Shown here: positions 33,763 to 41,813 of the stretch, in pieces
Position numbering within the stretch: position 1 is the stretch's first letter
Layout of the letters: each line of letters begins with the position of its first letter
NCBI RefSeq assembly: GCF_022662375.1
Contig: NZ_JAKNQL010000012.1
Span: 62,001 to 126,000 of the forward strand
Source of the DNA: Pseudomonas sp. CROZ-RG-20F-R04-15
Lineage (GTDB): Bacteria; Pseudomonadota; Gammaproteobacteria; Pseudomonadales; Pseudomonadaceae
Direction: 5' to 3'
DNA length: 64,000 nt
The notes under the pieces: generated by a model
Told to the model about the DNA's origin: nothing
Seen by the model: only the letters and a program-made list of their open reading frames with translations
Databases searched by the model: none
Position numbers and translations under genes: made by a program

Positions 33763-33791
33763 AAAAAACGCCAGACTAGCTGGCGTTTTTT
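33763..33791. terminator. Bidirectional terminator
   Basis: AACGCCAG/CTGGCGTT stem with a short loop and A/T runs; serves the DUF2383 gene (minus) and the maoC side (plus). Confidence 0.88.
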
Positions 33792-33806
33792 GTAACCGGC
33801 AAACGC

Positions 33807-34274
33807 TTACGAACGAGCGCGAGCCTGGTTACGCAGGGCTTTCACCTGGTCGTGGTTGCGTTGCACGCCGTGGTACTGGCGTTCAACCAGATCACGAATA
33901 CCCACCAGGTTATGCTTGTTGATCTTCTCGATGGCTTCACGATAAGCCTTCAGCGCATGGTCTTCACCGCGCTCGGCTTCGTTCAGCACAGCCTCTTCGT
34001 CTTTGCCGGTGAACATGGCTTTGACGTCGACCCAGCGACGGTGCAGGTCACCGCTGACACTGGTAGAGGTTTCCGGATCGCCGCCCAGCTTGCGAACTTC
34101 GGCTTGCAGTTCAGCGGCGGCAGTCGCGCAATCAGCAGAGCGAGTGACAAAAAGGGTTTTCAGTTCTGGATGCTTGATGTCTTCAGCGCAAGTCTTGAAC
34201 CCTTCCTGACCGTCCTTGCAGGTTTCAATCAGGTCATTGAGTACAGAGATGGCTTCTTTATTCATGTCGGTCAT
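33807..34274 (-). CDS. PA2169-family four-helix-bundle protein (DUF2383)
   Basis: A 155-residue all-helical protein. DUF2383 features: NDLIETCKDGQEGFKTCAED (helix 1), LFVTRSADCATAAAELQAEV (helix 2), then GDLHRRWVDVKAMFTGKDEE and GEDHALKAYREAIEKI. It is ferritin-like in fold but without the full di-iron ligand set visible. AAGGAA precedes ATG 34274. The biological role is unknown; stress-related induction has been suggested for the group. Confidence 0.92.
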   Translation of the reverse strand: MTDMNKEAISVLNDLIETCKDGQEGFKTCAEDIKHPELKTLFVTRSADCATAAAELQAEVRKLGGDPETSTSVSGDLHRRWVDVKAMFTGKDEEAVLNEAERGEDHALKAYREAIEKINKHNLVGIRDLVERQYHGVQRNHDQVKALRNQARARS

Positions 34275-34479
34275 TTTTCAATTCCTTGCGATTGGTTGAA
34301 GATGCAAGGGATATTGCAGTGTGCGTGCCAGCTTTTTTATTTCTAATAAACTGTTTTAAATCAATAACTTAAATATAAGTGAACTATCTGCATCACGGTT
34401 ATTTGCATGATCTGTCATTTGGCCTGCATGCAGAATGCCTGTATTTTCCTGACTGTTTTGAAGCCAGACGAAAACCCTG

Positions 34480-34716
34480 ATGAATCCCGAAAAACTCGAA
34501 CTGCTGATCACCCGCGAAATGCCCTTCGGCAAATACAAGGGCCGAATCATTGCCGACCTGCCAGGCCCGTACCTGAACTGGTTTGCCCGCGAAGGTTTCC
34601 CGCATGGCGAACTCGGTGGTTTGCTCGCGCTGATGCAGGAGATCGACCATAACGGCCTCTCGGACCTGCTCGAACCGCTGCGCGCCAAACATGGCAAACC
34701 TGCCCCGCGCCACTGA
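34480..34716 (+). CDS. DUF3820-family protein
   Basis: A 78-residue protein with the DUF3820 core: MPFGKYKGRIIADLPGPYLN then WFAREGFPHGELGGLLALMQ. Members are annotated as putative quorum-sensing-regulated virulence factors; the FGKYKG motif suggests a small nucleic-acid- or exonuclease-X-like domain. It precedes the aminotransferase by 30 bp and may be co-transcribed. Confidence 0.9.
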   Translation: MNPEKLELLITREMPFGKYKGRIIADLPGPYLNWFAREGFPHGELGGLLALMQEIDHNGLSDLLEPLRAKHGKPAPRH

Positions 34717-34746
34717 AGCGCCCTCCTCTCTCAGAGTCAGCCGACC

Positions 34747-35928
34747 ATGCCCGATAACACCCGCCGCGCCCGTGACGAAGCCTTCTGGCAAACGTTCGCC
34801 GACCGCTATGACGTTCAACCCGGCCCCGTGAACCTGGAAAACGGTTACTTCGGGCGCATGTCGCGCACGGTGATCGAGGAGTACCAACGCAATATCGAGC
34901 TGATCAATACGAGTAATTCGGTGTACGTGCGCCAGCGTTTCGAACAGCACGACAATCTCGATATCCGCGCACAACTGGCCGAGCTGATCGGCGTGCGCGC
35001 GCAAAGCGTGGCGTTCACCCGCAACGCCACCGAAGGCCTGCAGTCGCTGATCCGCAACTACAACCGCTTGCAGCCGGGCGATCAGGTGCTGATCAGTGAT
35101 CTGGAGTACGACACGGTCAAAGGCGCCATGCGCTGGCTGGCCAGACATCGCGGCGCCGAGGTCATAGAGATTGCCCACGCGCACCCGGCGAGCTACGACA
35201 GCCTGCTGGAGACTTACCGCGAAGCCTTCGTCGGTCATCCGAAGATCAAGCTGATGGCCCTGACTCACGTCACTCACCGCACCGGACTGGTCATGCCGGT
35301 GCAAGCCATCGCTGCGCTCGCCAAAGAGCACGGCGTCGATGTCATCCTCGACGGCGCCCATGCGCTGGGTCAGGTCGAGTTCAATCTTGAAGCGCTGGGG
35401 ATCGCTTTCGCCGGCTACAACCTGCACAAGTGGATCGGTGCGCCGCTCACCCTCGGCTTTCTCTATATCGCGCCGCAACGTTTGGCCGACATTGATCCGG
35501 ACATGGGGGAAATGCATTACCCGGCTAATGACATCCGTGCGCGCACCTCGTACAGCACGCCCAACATTCCAGCACTGATGACCTTGCCGCTGGTGTTCGA
35601 GGAGCACCGTTCCCTCGGTGGCGCACCGGCCAAGGGCGCTCGCCTGAATTACCTGCGCAACCTGTGGGTCAGCGCCGTGCGGAACTTGCCGGGTATCGAG
35701 GTGATGACGCCCGACGATCCACGACTGTATTGCGGCATCACCTCGCTGCGCTTCAGCAGGCACGACGATCAACAGGCGATGGCCGAGCGTCTGCTCAACG
35801 ACTACAACCTGTTCACCGTGGTGCGCAACGGTGCCGCCAGCGGGCCGAGCATCCGTATCACACCGGGGCTGACCACCACCGCTGGCGACATGCAGTTGCT
35901 GGTGCGCGCGCTGAGCGAGCTGCGCTAA
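34747..35928 (+). CDS. Class V aminotransferase, isopenicillin-N-epimerase-like
   Basis: A 393-residue PLP enzyme of fold-type I class V. GYNLHKWIGAPLTLGFLYI (about residues 218-236) holds the PLP lysine (HK), DGAHALGQVEFNLE is the preceding PLP-Asp segment, and FTRNATEGLQSLIRNY is the phosphate-binding region. Related enzymes are isopenicillin N epimerases and cysteine-lyase-like proteins; a SufS-type cysteine is not obvious, so it is unlikely to be a cysteine desulfurase. Substrate unknown. Its stop overlaps the convergent gene at 35925 by 4 bases. Confidence 0.88.
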   Translation: MPDNTRRARDEAFWQTFADRYDVQPGPVNLENGYFGRMSRTVIEEYQRNIELINTSNSVYVRQRFEQHDNLDIRAQLAELIGVRAQSVAFTRNATEGLQSLIRNYNRLQPGDQVLISDLEYDTVKGAMRWLARHRGAEVIEIAHAHPASYDSLLETYREAFVGHPKIKLMALTHVTHRTGLVMPVQAIAALAKEHGVDVILDGAHALGQVEFNLEALGIAFAGYNLHKWIGAPLTLGFLYIAPQRLADIDPDMGEMHYPANDIRARTSYSTPNIPALMTLPLVFEEHRSLGGAPAKGARLNYLRNLWVSAVRNLPGIEVMTPDDPRLYCGITSLRFSRHDDQQAMAERLLNDYNLFTVVRNGAASGPSIRITPGLTTTAGDMQLLVRALSELR

Positions 35929-36500
35929 AACACTGTGATCAGGTATTTGTCGTAGCCCGCCACGCCGATCTGCGATGACAGTGCAAAGGTGTCGACGCCG
36001 ATCGTCAGGTTGCCGAAGTAGCCGTCCTCCGGGCCATCGTCCGTGATCGGGCGCAACGCCAGCCGAACGGCATCGTCATCAACGGCTGTGCAATTGCAGG
36101 CACAGGGCAAATGCAGGCGCCCGACCCAGGCCTCCTGGTACAGCTGCGGCTGTTGATCGTCATTGGCGATGGCGACATTCAGAGCGATGCACGTAAAGGC
36201 CGAGTGCCGATCCGGGTAAAGGCTGGTGAAACGAACGATGCCTTTGCTGTCGGTCGACTGGCTGCCACACAGCATGTCGGTGCCAATGTGTTGCTCGATG
36301 CGGACCACGGCGCCGCTGACCGGCTCGCCGGTCATGGCATCGACCAGGGTCAGACGCAATAAAAGGGGCAAGCCTTCGATGCCCGCGCTAATGTTGCGCA
36401 CCTTGCCCTGGCTGTTGTGCCAATCGAAACCGCCAACCACGGGCAACTGCCCCGTGCGCAGAGCGTTGTTTGATAAAGCGACAGATTGATGGTCGTCCAT
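35925..36500 (-). CDS. Intradiol-dioxygenase-like protein lacking iron ligands
   Basis: A 191-residue protein that resembles the beta-sandwich of intradiol dioxygenases: PLLLRLTLVDAMTGEPVSGA, then TDSKGIVRFTSLYPDRH, and a C-terminal DGYFGNLTIGVD like the end of that family. In catalytic members the middle segment reads roughly TIYPGWYxGRxxHIH; here it is SLYPDRHSAFTCIALN, and the HCDA-type motif is EQHIG, so the Tyr/His iron ligands are not preserved. It is probably a binding or structural protein with that fold. Convergent with the aminotransferase, 4 bp overlap. Function unknown; homology assignment is moderate. Confidence 0.65.
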   Translation of the reverse strand: MDDHQSVALSNNALRTGQLPVVGGFDWHNSQGKVRNISAGIEGLPLLLRLTLVDAMTGEPVSGAVVRIEQHIGTDMLCGSQSTDSKGIVRFTSLYPDRHSAFTCIALNVAIANDDQQPQLYQEAWVGRLHLPCACNCTAVDDDAVRLALRPITDDGPEDGYFGNLTIGVDTFALSSQIGVAGYDKYLITVF

Positions 36501-36602
36501 GAGGCGTTCTCTTTTCCGTAAGATGAACGCAGATTAGCGCCACGCAAACGCAGCTGTGCGGTAACTATGTATCGCTTGATGTCCCGGCACTTTTTTCCGG
36601 GC

Positions 36603-36635
36603 AAAAAAAAACGGTGCACCGACCAAGCGCACCGT
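36603..36635 (-). terminator. Terminator downstream of eda
   Basis: The stem ACGGTGC/GCACCGT with an 11-base loop is followed on the minus strand by nine T's. It lies about 50 bp after the eda stop and should end the zwf-pgl-eda transcript. Confidence 0.85.
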
Positions 36636-36687
36636 AAAGCCGTAGAACACACAACGAAGTGTCAGGTAACAATTGAATCCAGCGGCA

Positions 36688-37353
36688 TCAGTCGAGCAGC
36701 GCCAACGCCTCAGCGGTGCATTCCTGAATGCGCGCCCAGTCGCCGTTCTTGATCCACTCCGGATCAAGCATCCAGCTACCGCCCACGCACATGACGTTTT
36801 TCAACGCCATGTAGCTCTTGATGTTGGCCGGGCCGACGCCGCCAGTCGGGCAGAATTTCACTTCGCCGAACGGGCCGCCAAGGGCCTTGATTGCAGCCAC
36901 GCCACCGCTGACTTCAGCCGGGAACAGCTTGAAGCGGCGATAACCCAGACCGTAGCCTTCCATGATGCCGGAAGCGTTGCTGATGCCCGGCAACAGCGGA
37001 ATCGGGCTGTCGACGCTGGCTTCGAGCAAATCACGGGTGATGCCCGGGGTGACGATGAATTGCGAACCGGCCGCTTCTGCCGCCGCGAGCATGTTGCGAT
37101 CGAGCACGGTGCCGGCACCGGTCATCAGTTCCGGACGCTGGTCGCGCAGGATCTGAATGGCCTTGAGGCCGAACTGCGAACGCAGGGTCACTTCCAGCGC
37201 GGTCAGGCCACCGGCAGCCAGAGCGTCAGCCAGTGGCAGCACGTCCTGTTCGCGAGCGATGGTGATCACCGGCAGGATCCGCGCCTTGGCGCAGAGGCTG
37301 TCGATCAGGGCAACTTTGTCCGCCATGGAAACGGTCGGGGATGGGGTTGTCAT
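36688..37353 (-). CDS. eda: KDPG aldolase
   Basis: A 221-residue class I aldolase splitting 2-keto-3-deoxy-6-phosphogluconate into pyruvate and glyceraldehyde 3-phosphate. Features: RILPVITIAREQDVLPLADA, GGLTALEVTLRSQFGLKAI, GAGTVLDR (Glu/Arg site) and the Schiff-base region YRRFKLFPAEVSGGVAAIKA with FCPTGGVGPANIKSYMAL after it. ATG 37353 has AAGGAA upstream; an earlier ATG overlapping the pgl stop (37374) is possible. Last gene of zwf-pgl-eda, which HexR is known to control in pseudomonads. Confidence 0.95.
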   Translation of the reverse strand: MTTPSPTVSMADKVALIDSLCAKARILPVITIAREQDVLPLADALAAGGLTALEVTLRSQFGLKAIQILRDQRPELMTGAGTVLDRNMLAAAEAAGSQFIVTPGITRDLLEASVDSPIPLLPGISNASGIMEGYGLGYRRFKLFPAEVSGGVAAIKALGGPFGEVKFCPTGGVGPANIKSYMALKNVMCVGGSWMLDPEWIKNGDWARIQECTAEALALLD

Positions 37354-37370
37354 AGCGGCTGTTCCTTGGC

Positions 37371-38081
37371 TCATGGGCACCAGTAAATCTCTAACGTAGG
37401 TTGCAGAAACGCGCGCACCGGCATGGCGGCGACGTCGGATGCCAGTGCGGCATTCAGGGTGGTCAGTTTCGACTGACCGGAAATCGACAGAATCTTGTGC
37501 TTCGCCGAGGCCAGCAGCGCGCGGCTCATGGTCAGGCGCTGACGCGGCACGCTCGGCGCCAGCATCGGCCAGCAACGGCGCGTGCCATCAGCCTGCAAGG
37601 CTTCGGCGAGGTTCGGGCTGTCGGGGAACAGCGACGCGGTGTGGCCGTCATCGCCCATGCCCAGTACCAGCACGTCAATCGGCGGCAGTTCGGCGAGCAA
37701 GCGGTCAGCCTGTTCAGCAGCCTGCTCGACGTTCGCTGCAGCGCTATAAAGACTGAGGAACTGCGCTTTCGCCGCCGGGCCTTTGAGCAGGTATTGCTTG
37801 AGCAGGCCGGCATTGCTGTCGGCGTGTTCAACCGGTACCCAGCGCTCGTCGGCGAGGGTCACGACGACCTTCGACCAGTCCAGGTCCTGCTTGGCCAAAT
37901 GCTGGAAAAACGCCACCGGGCTACGACCGCCCGACACCACCAGCACCGCGTTGCCACGCGCCGCAATGGCCTCGCTCAATTGCTTGGCAACGTTCAGCGC
38001 CAGACCTTCGGCCAACAGCACCGGGCTCTTGAATTCATGAGCGTTCACGCCCGCAGGCAGTTGCACATCAGATATCGCCAT
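37371..38081 (-). CDS. pgl: 6-phosphogluconolactonase
   Basis: A 236-residue lactonase of the SOL/DevB family, hydrolysing 6-phosphogluconolactone to 6-phosphogluconate. Visible: AVLVVSGGRSPVAFFQHLAK, TLADERWVPVEHADSNAGLL and VLVLGMGDDGHTASLFPDSP (His/Asp site). It overlaps zwf by 14 bases at its start and ends 18 bp before eda's ATG, so the three form a translationally coupled operon. Confidence 0.95.
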   Translation of the reverse strand: MAISDVQLPAGVNAHEFKSPVLLAEGLALNVAKQLSEAIAARGNAVLVVSGGRSPVAFFQHLAKQDLDWSKVVVTLADERWVPVEHADSNAGLLKQYLLKGPAAKAQFLSLYSAAANVEQAAEQADRLLAELPPIDVLVLGMGDDGHTASLFPDSPNLAEALQADGTRRCWPMLAPSVPRQRLTMSRALLASAKHKILSISGQSKLTTLNAALASDVAAMPVRAFLQPTLEIYWCP

Positions 38082-39534
38082 ACCACGACCTCCCGTCCCG
38101 CGTGATCAATGCAATGGAGCTCATCGGCCCCCACGACCCGGCCGCATACGGCTTGGGCGCGTCACCGGATTTTTTCCACCCGGCGATCAGCTGGTCACAC
38201 CACTTCCACGCGGCTTCGATTTCATCTTTACGGACAAACAGGTTCTGATTGCCGTTCATCACTTCCAGCAACAACCGCTCGTAGGCATCGGGGATCCGCG
38301 CGCTACGCCAGGTGTCGGAGAAATTCAGTTGCAGCGGCCCGCTGCGCAGTTGCATGCCTTTGTCCAGGCCCTGCTCTTTGGTCATCACGCGCAAGGAAAT
38401 GCCTTCGTCCGGTTGCAGGCGGATGATCAGTTTGTTGCTGATCTGCAGGCGCTGCTCCGGGGCGAAGATGTAGTGCGACGGTTCCTTGAAGTGGATGACG
38501 ATCTGCGACAGTTTCTGCGGCATGCGCTTGCCGGTACGCAGGTAGAACGGCACGCCCGCCCAGCGCCAGTTGCGGATGTCGGCACGCAGGGCGACGAAAG
38601 TTTCGGTGTCGCTCTGGGTGTTGGAATTCGGTTCTTCGAGGTAACCCGGTACGGACTTGCCTTCGCTGTGACCGGCAATGTACTGGCCGCGCACCACTTG
38701 CGTGGTCAGGCCTTCCGGGCTGATCGGCGCCAGCGCCTTGAGCACTTTTACCTTTTCGTCACGGATGCTGTCGGCAGACAGGTCGGCCGGCGGGTCCATG
38801 GCTATCAGGCAGAGCAACTGCAACAGGTGATTCTGGATCATGTCGCGCAGTTGGCCGGCCTTGTCGAAGTAACCCCAACGGCCTTCGATGCCGACCTTCT
38901 CGGCCACGGTGATTTCCACGTGGGAGATGTAATTCTGGTTCCACTGGGTTTCGAACAGGCTGTTGGCGAAACGCAGGGCGATCAGGTTCTGAACGGTTTC
39001 TTTGCCCAGGTAGTGGTCGATGCGGTAGGTGCGGTTCTCCGGGAAGAACTGCGCCACGGCGTCATTCACTTTGCGCGACGATTCGAGGTCAGAGCCGATC
39101 GGTTTTTCCAGCACCACGCGGGTATTTTCTGCCAGACCGACTTTCGCCAGGTTCTCGCAGATCGCACCGTACACCGCGGCGGGCGTGGCGAAGTAGGCAA
39201 TCATGCGTTGCGTGCTGCCGGCCAGTTCGGCCAGCGCCACATAATCTTCAGATCTGAGGAAGTCGACGTGCAGGTAGGTCAGGCGTGCGAGAAAACGCTC
39301 GGCTACGGCCTCGTCCAGCTCTTTGCCTACATAGCGGCGCAGTTCGGCGGCGATGAACGCCATGTGCTGCTGCTCGGAACCTTCTTCACGGGCCAGCGCG
39401 ATGATGCGCGTGTCCTCGTGCAACAGATCGGCGCCATCGAGGTGATAAAGGGCAGGAAACAGCTTGCGCAGAGCCAGATCGCCAAGCGCGCCGAACAAGG
39501 CAAAGGTGCACGGTTCAACCGTAATCGAAGGCAT
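38068..39534 (-). CDS. zwf: Glucose-6-phosphate 1-dehydrogenase
   Basis: A 488-residue NAD(P)-dependent enzyme making 6-phosphogluconolactone from glucose 6-phosphate. The dinucleotide motif is GALGDLALRKLFPALYHLD (Gly-Ala-Leu instead of Gly-Ala-Ser), the active site is RIDHYLGKETVQNLIALRFA (His and Lys), and EKPIGSDLESSR binds substrate. First gene of zwf-pgl-eda, divergent from hexR. An AAGAACAA run lies at 39540-39547 before the start, and a HexR-like site near 39600. Confidence 0.95.
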   Translation of the reverse strand: MPSITVEPCTFALFGALGDLALRKLFPALYHLDGADLLHEDTRIIALAREEGSEQQHMAFIAAELRRYVGKELDEAVAERFLARLTYLHVDFLRSEDYVALAELAGSTQRMIAYFATPAAVYGAICENLAKVGLAENTRVVLEKPIGSDLESSRKVNDAVAQFFPENRTYRIDHYLGKETVQNLIALRFANSLFETQWNQNYISHVEITVAEKVGIEGRWGYFDKAGQLRDMIQNHLLQLLCLIAMDPPADLSADSIRDEKVKVLKALAPISPEGLTTQVVRGQYIAGHSEGKSVPGYLEEPNSNTQSDTETFVALRADIRNWRWAGVPFYLRTGKRMPQKLSQIVIHFKEPSHYIFAPEQRLQISNKLIIRLQPDEGISLRVMTKEQGLDKGMQLRSGPLQLNFSDTWRSARIPDAYERLLLEVMNGNQNLFVRKDEIEAAWKWCDQLIAGWKKSGDAPKPYAAGSWGPMSSIALITRDGRSWYGDI

Positions 39535-39539
39535 GATGT

Positions 39540-39547
39540 TTGTTCTT
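39540..39547 (-). promoter_or_regulatory. CA-type motif at zwf start
   Basis: On the minus strand AAGAACAA (AAnAAnAA), six bases before the zwf ATG, where the ribosome binding site should be. A possible Hfq/Crc site; short, so a chance match is possible. Confidence 0.5.
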
Positions 39548-39599
39548 TTATCAAGTTAAGCTACAAATACCTTTTTTCAAGGCATCACTCAAGGGAAAA

Positions 39600-39616
39600 T
39601 GTAGTAATAACCACAA
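39600..39616. promoter_or_regulatory. Possible HexR operator at zwf
   Basis: On the minus strand it begins TTGTGGTTATTACTACA, a near-palindrome (TGTAGT/ACCACA, one mismatch). It resembles the edd/gap sites at TTGT-N-G-NN-ATTAC but departs from TTGT-N7-ACAA at the last positions. Midway between hexR and zwf, so it could control both. Confidence 0.5.
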
Positions 39617-39751
39617 CATTTTCGCAAAATACAGATTCCGAGTGGTGGTCGCTCGGACGCATCAGTAGGATAGGCCACCGTTACGGGCCATATCAAAGGC
39701 CCAATTTGCATAGCCCGGCGCACCTTTGCGTCGGTGAATCAGGAATTCCAT

Positions 39752-40621
39752 ATGGACCGCGTGCGAAATTTACTGGAACAGATCCAGAGTCGCCTTGAAG
39801 AGCTGAACAAGGCCGAACGTAAGGTCGCCGAGGTGATCCTGCTCAACCCGCAGCAGGCCACCCGCTTCAGCATCGCCGCCCTCGCCCAGGCGGCCTCGGT
39901 GAGCGAACCGACGGTCAACCGTTTCTGCCGTTCGTTCGGTGTCAGCGGCTACCCGGAACTCAAGCTGCAACTGGCGCAGAGCCTGGCCAGTGGCGCGGCG
40001 TATGTCAGCCGCGCGGTCGAGGCCGACGACAATCCCGAGGCGTACACGCAGAAGATTTTCGGCAGCGCCATTGCCTCCCTGGACAGTGCTTGCCAGGCGC
40101 TCGATCCGAACCTGATCAGCCGTGCTGTCGACCTGTTGATTCAGGCGCGGCAGATCCACTTTTTCGGCCTCGGGGCTTCGGCGCCCGTGGCTTTGGATGC
40201 GCAGCACAAGTTCTTCCGCTTCAACCTGGCGGTCACTGCGCATGCCGATGTGCTGATGCAGCGGATGATTGCGTCGGTGGCGCATACCGGTGAGTTGTTC
40301 GTGATTATTTCCTACACCGGGCGCACCCGTGAGCTGGTCGAAGTGGCGCGCATTGCACGCGAGAACGGTGCTTCGGTGTTGGGTTTGACGGCGGAGAATT
40401 CGCCGCTGGCCAAGGCGAGTACCTTGAGCCTGAATATTCCGTTGCCGGAAGACACCGACATTTATATGCCGATGACGTCGCGGATCATTCAGTTGACGGT
40501 GCTGGATGTGCTGGCGACCGGGATGACCTTGCGTCGCGGGGTGGATTTCCAGCCGCATTTGCGCAAGATCAAAGAGAGTTTGAATGCGAGCCGGTATCCG
40601 GTTGGGGATGAATTCAACTAA
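39752..40621 (+). CDS. hexR: Glucose catabolism repressor HexR
   Basis: A 289-residue RpiR-family regulator. N-terminal HTH (FSIAALAQAASVSEPTVNRF) at residues 42-62 and a SIS sugar-phosphate isomerase domain from about 130 (IHFFGLGASAPVALDAQHKF, then VIISYTGRTRELVEVARIAR). HexR represses zwf-pgl-eda and edd-gap operons and is released by KDPG. ATG 39752 was chosen over a GTG 18 bases upstream because AGGAA precedes it. Divergent from zwf and followed by repeat copy 3. Confidence 0.94.
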   Translation: MDRVRNLLEQIQSRLEELNKAERKVAEVILLNPQQATRFSIAALAQAASVSEPTVNRFCRSFGVSGYPELKLQLAQSLASGAAYVSRAVEADDNPEAYTQKIFGSAIASLDSACQALDPNLISRAVDLLIQARQIHFFGLGASAPVALDAQHKFFRFNLAVTAHADVLMQRMIASVAHTGELFVIISYTGRTRELVEVARIARENGASVLGLTAENSPLAKASTLSLNIPLPEDTDIYMPMTSRIIQLTVLDVLATGMTLRRGVDFQPHLRKIKESLNASRYPVGDEFN

Positions 40622-40633
40622 AGATCAAAAGCA

Positions 40634-40826
40634 CCCTCACCCCAGCCCTCTCCCGGAGGGAGAGGGGGCCGACCGAGGTGCTCTCAGGGGTTACATCGAC
40701 CTGAACGTTCAAACCGACCTCAGGTTTGGCCAAGCCAAGATCACCGTTATAGTCGCAAGTCGGTGGACATAGCCAATCCAACTCGGTAAGTCCCCTCTCC
40801 CACCGGGAGAGGGCTAGGGTGAGGGG
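40634..40826. repeat. Long inverted-repeat element, copy 3 (about 193 bp)
   Basis: Starts CCCTCACCCCAGCCCTCTCC and ends GAGGGCTAGGGTGAGGGG, with GGGGGCCGACCGAGGTGCTC shared with copy 1. The centre lacks the GTCGATTATGG segment seen in copies 1 and 4. Between hexR and the mutarotase gene. Confidence 0.82.
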
Positions 40827-40846
40827 CTACGATGTGACTGGCACAC

Positions 40847-41701
40847 TCAAGCCGCCGCCCACGCCTGCAAACTCAAATGCGCCTTCTCCCCCGGCGCCAG
40901 ATGCAGGCTGTCCGTCCCACCCGCCGCCGCTTCCACACAGACAAACTCCGAAATCTCATCCCACGTCACGCCCAACAACGGCCGTGCCCCCGGATGCCAG
41001 ACCACCGTATCCGCACTGTCACCGGTATCAATGCACAACTCGCGCTGCCAGGCATGATCCTTCAGCTGCAATTCACCGTCATGCTGAAACACTCGCTGAC
41101 ATCCGCCATCCACCCGCAACTCGCCTTCCTGCTGGCAAACCTGGCGATTCAACTGGTCATAACCCTGCGCCCCTTCGAGCCCAGACAGCGCTATCTCACC
41201 AACATCGCCAATACGCCAGTAAGCGTGCAAAGCCTGGCTCAACTGGCAGGGCATGTCGTCCTGATGCTCGGTGCTCAGGCGTAATTCCATGCGTTCGCCC
41301 AGATGTGCATGCAGGTCAACCTGCCAGTCACACAGCTGCAATTGCCAGTGCAGGCGCACGCCGTCGTCGGTGCTGCTGCTGTCGAGCAACTTCCAGTCGA
41401 GCAACCGTGCCCAGCCATGGGACGGCCAGGCGTTTTCGCTGGGATGACGGCCATACCAAGGCCAGCACACCGGCACGCCACCGCGAATGGCACCCACGTG
41501 CGGCCACTTCGCCGCACACCACAACCACGGCTTTTGCCCGCGCGGTTGAAAGTGCAACAACTGCGCGCCCTGACGACTGAACACCGCCTGACACAGCGGA
41601 TGATCGATCACCAACACGTCGCGCATCTGATAGCGCTCCCAGGCGAACACCGGTTGTTCACGCAGGGATTTGAAGAAGCGTTGTAGCGGATGCTCATGCA
41701 T
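40847..41701 (-). CDS. D-hexose-6-phosphate mutarotase (YeaD-like)
   Basis: A 284-residue aldose-1-epimerase-like beta-sandwich. The region ISEFVCVEAAA and HAYWRIGDVGEIALSGLEGA, with GVPVCWPWYGRHPSENAWPSHGWAR near residue 80, match YeaD-type enzymes that interconvert alpha and beta anomers of glucose 6-phosphate, which helps feed Zwf. ATG 41701 was chosen; an upstream GTG adds seven residues. It follows oprB on the same strand with a terminator between them. Confidence 0.9.
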   Translation of the reverse strand: MHEHPLQRFFKSLREQPVFAWERYQMRDVLVIDHPLCQAVFSRQGAQLLHFQPRGQKPWLWCAAKWPHVGAIRGGVPVCWPWYGRHPSENAWPSHGWARLLDWKLLDSSSTDDGVRLHWQLQLCDWQVDLHAHLGERMELRLSTEHQDDMPCQLSQALHAYWRIGDVGEIALSGLEGAQGYDQLNRQVCQQEGELRVDGGCQRVFQHDGELQLKDHAWQRELCIDTGDSADTVVWHPGARPLLGVTWDEISEFVCVEAAAGGTDSLHLAPGEKAHLSLQAWAAA

Positions 41702-41745
41702 TTGCCACGGTTCCGAATTCACTGTAACGGGCTGCGCGAACCCTC

Positions 41746-41775
41746 AAAAAAAAGCGGACAGCCAGGGCTGTCCGC
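41746..41775 (-). terminator. oprB terminator
   Basis: Stem GCGGACAGCC/GGCTGTCCGC followed by eight T's on the minus strand, about 40 bp after the oprB stop. It separates the gts-oprB transcript from the mutarotase. Confidence 0.92.
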
Positions 41776-41813
41776 AAATATGCGCACATAGAGAGGAGCT
41801 TATCGCAGACGCG

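Noticed and set aside
34747..35928. SufS-type cysteine desulfurase
   Set aside because: The PLP lysine motif fits class V, but a catalytic cysteine loop is not evident and no suf or isc genes are nearby.
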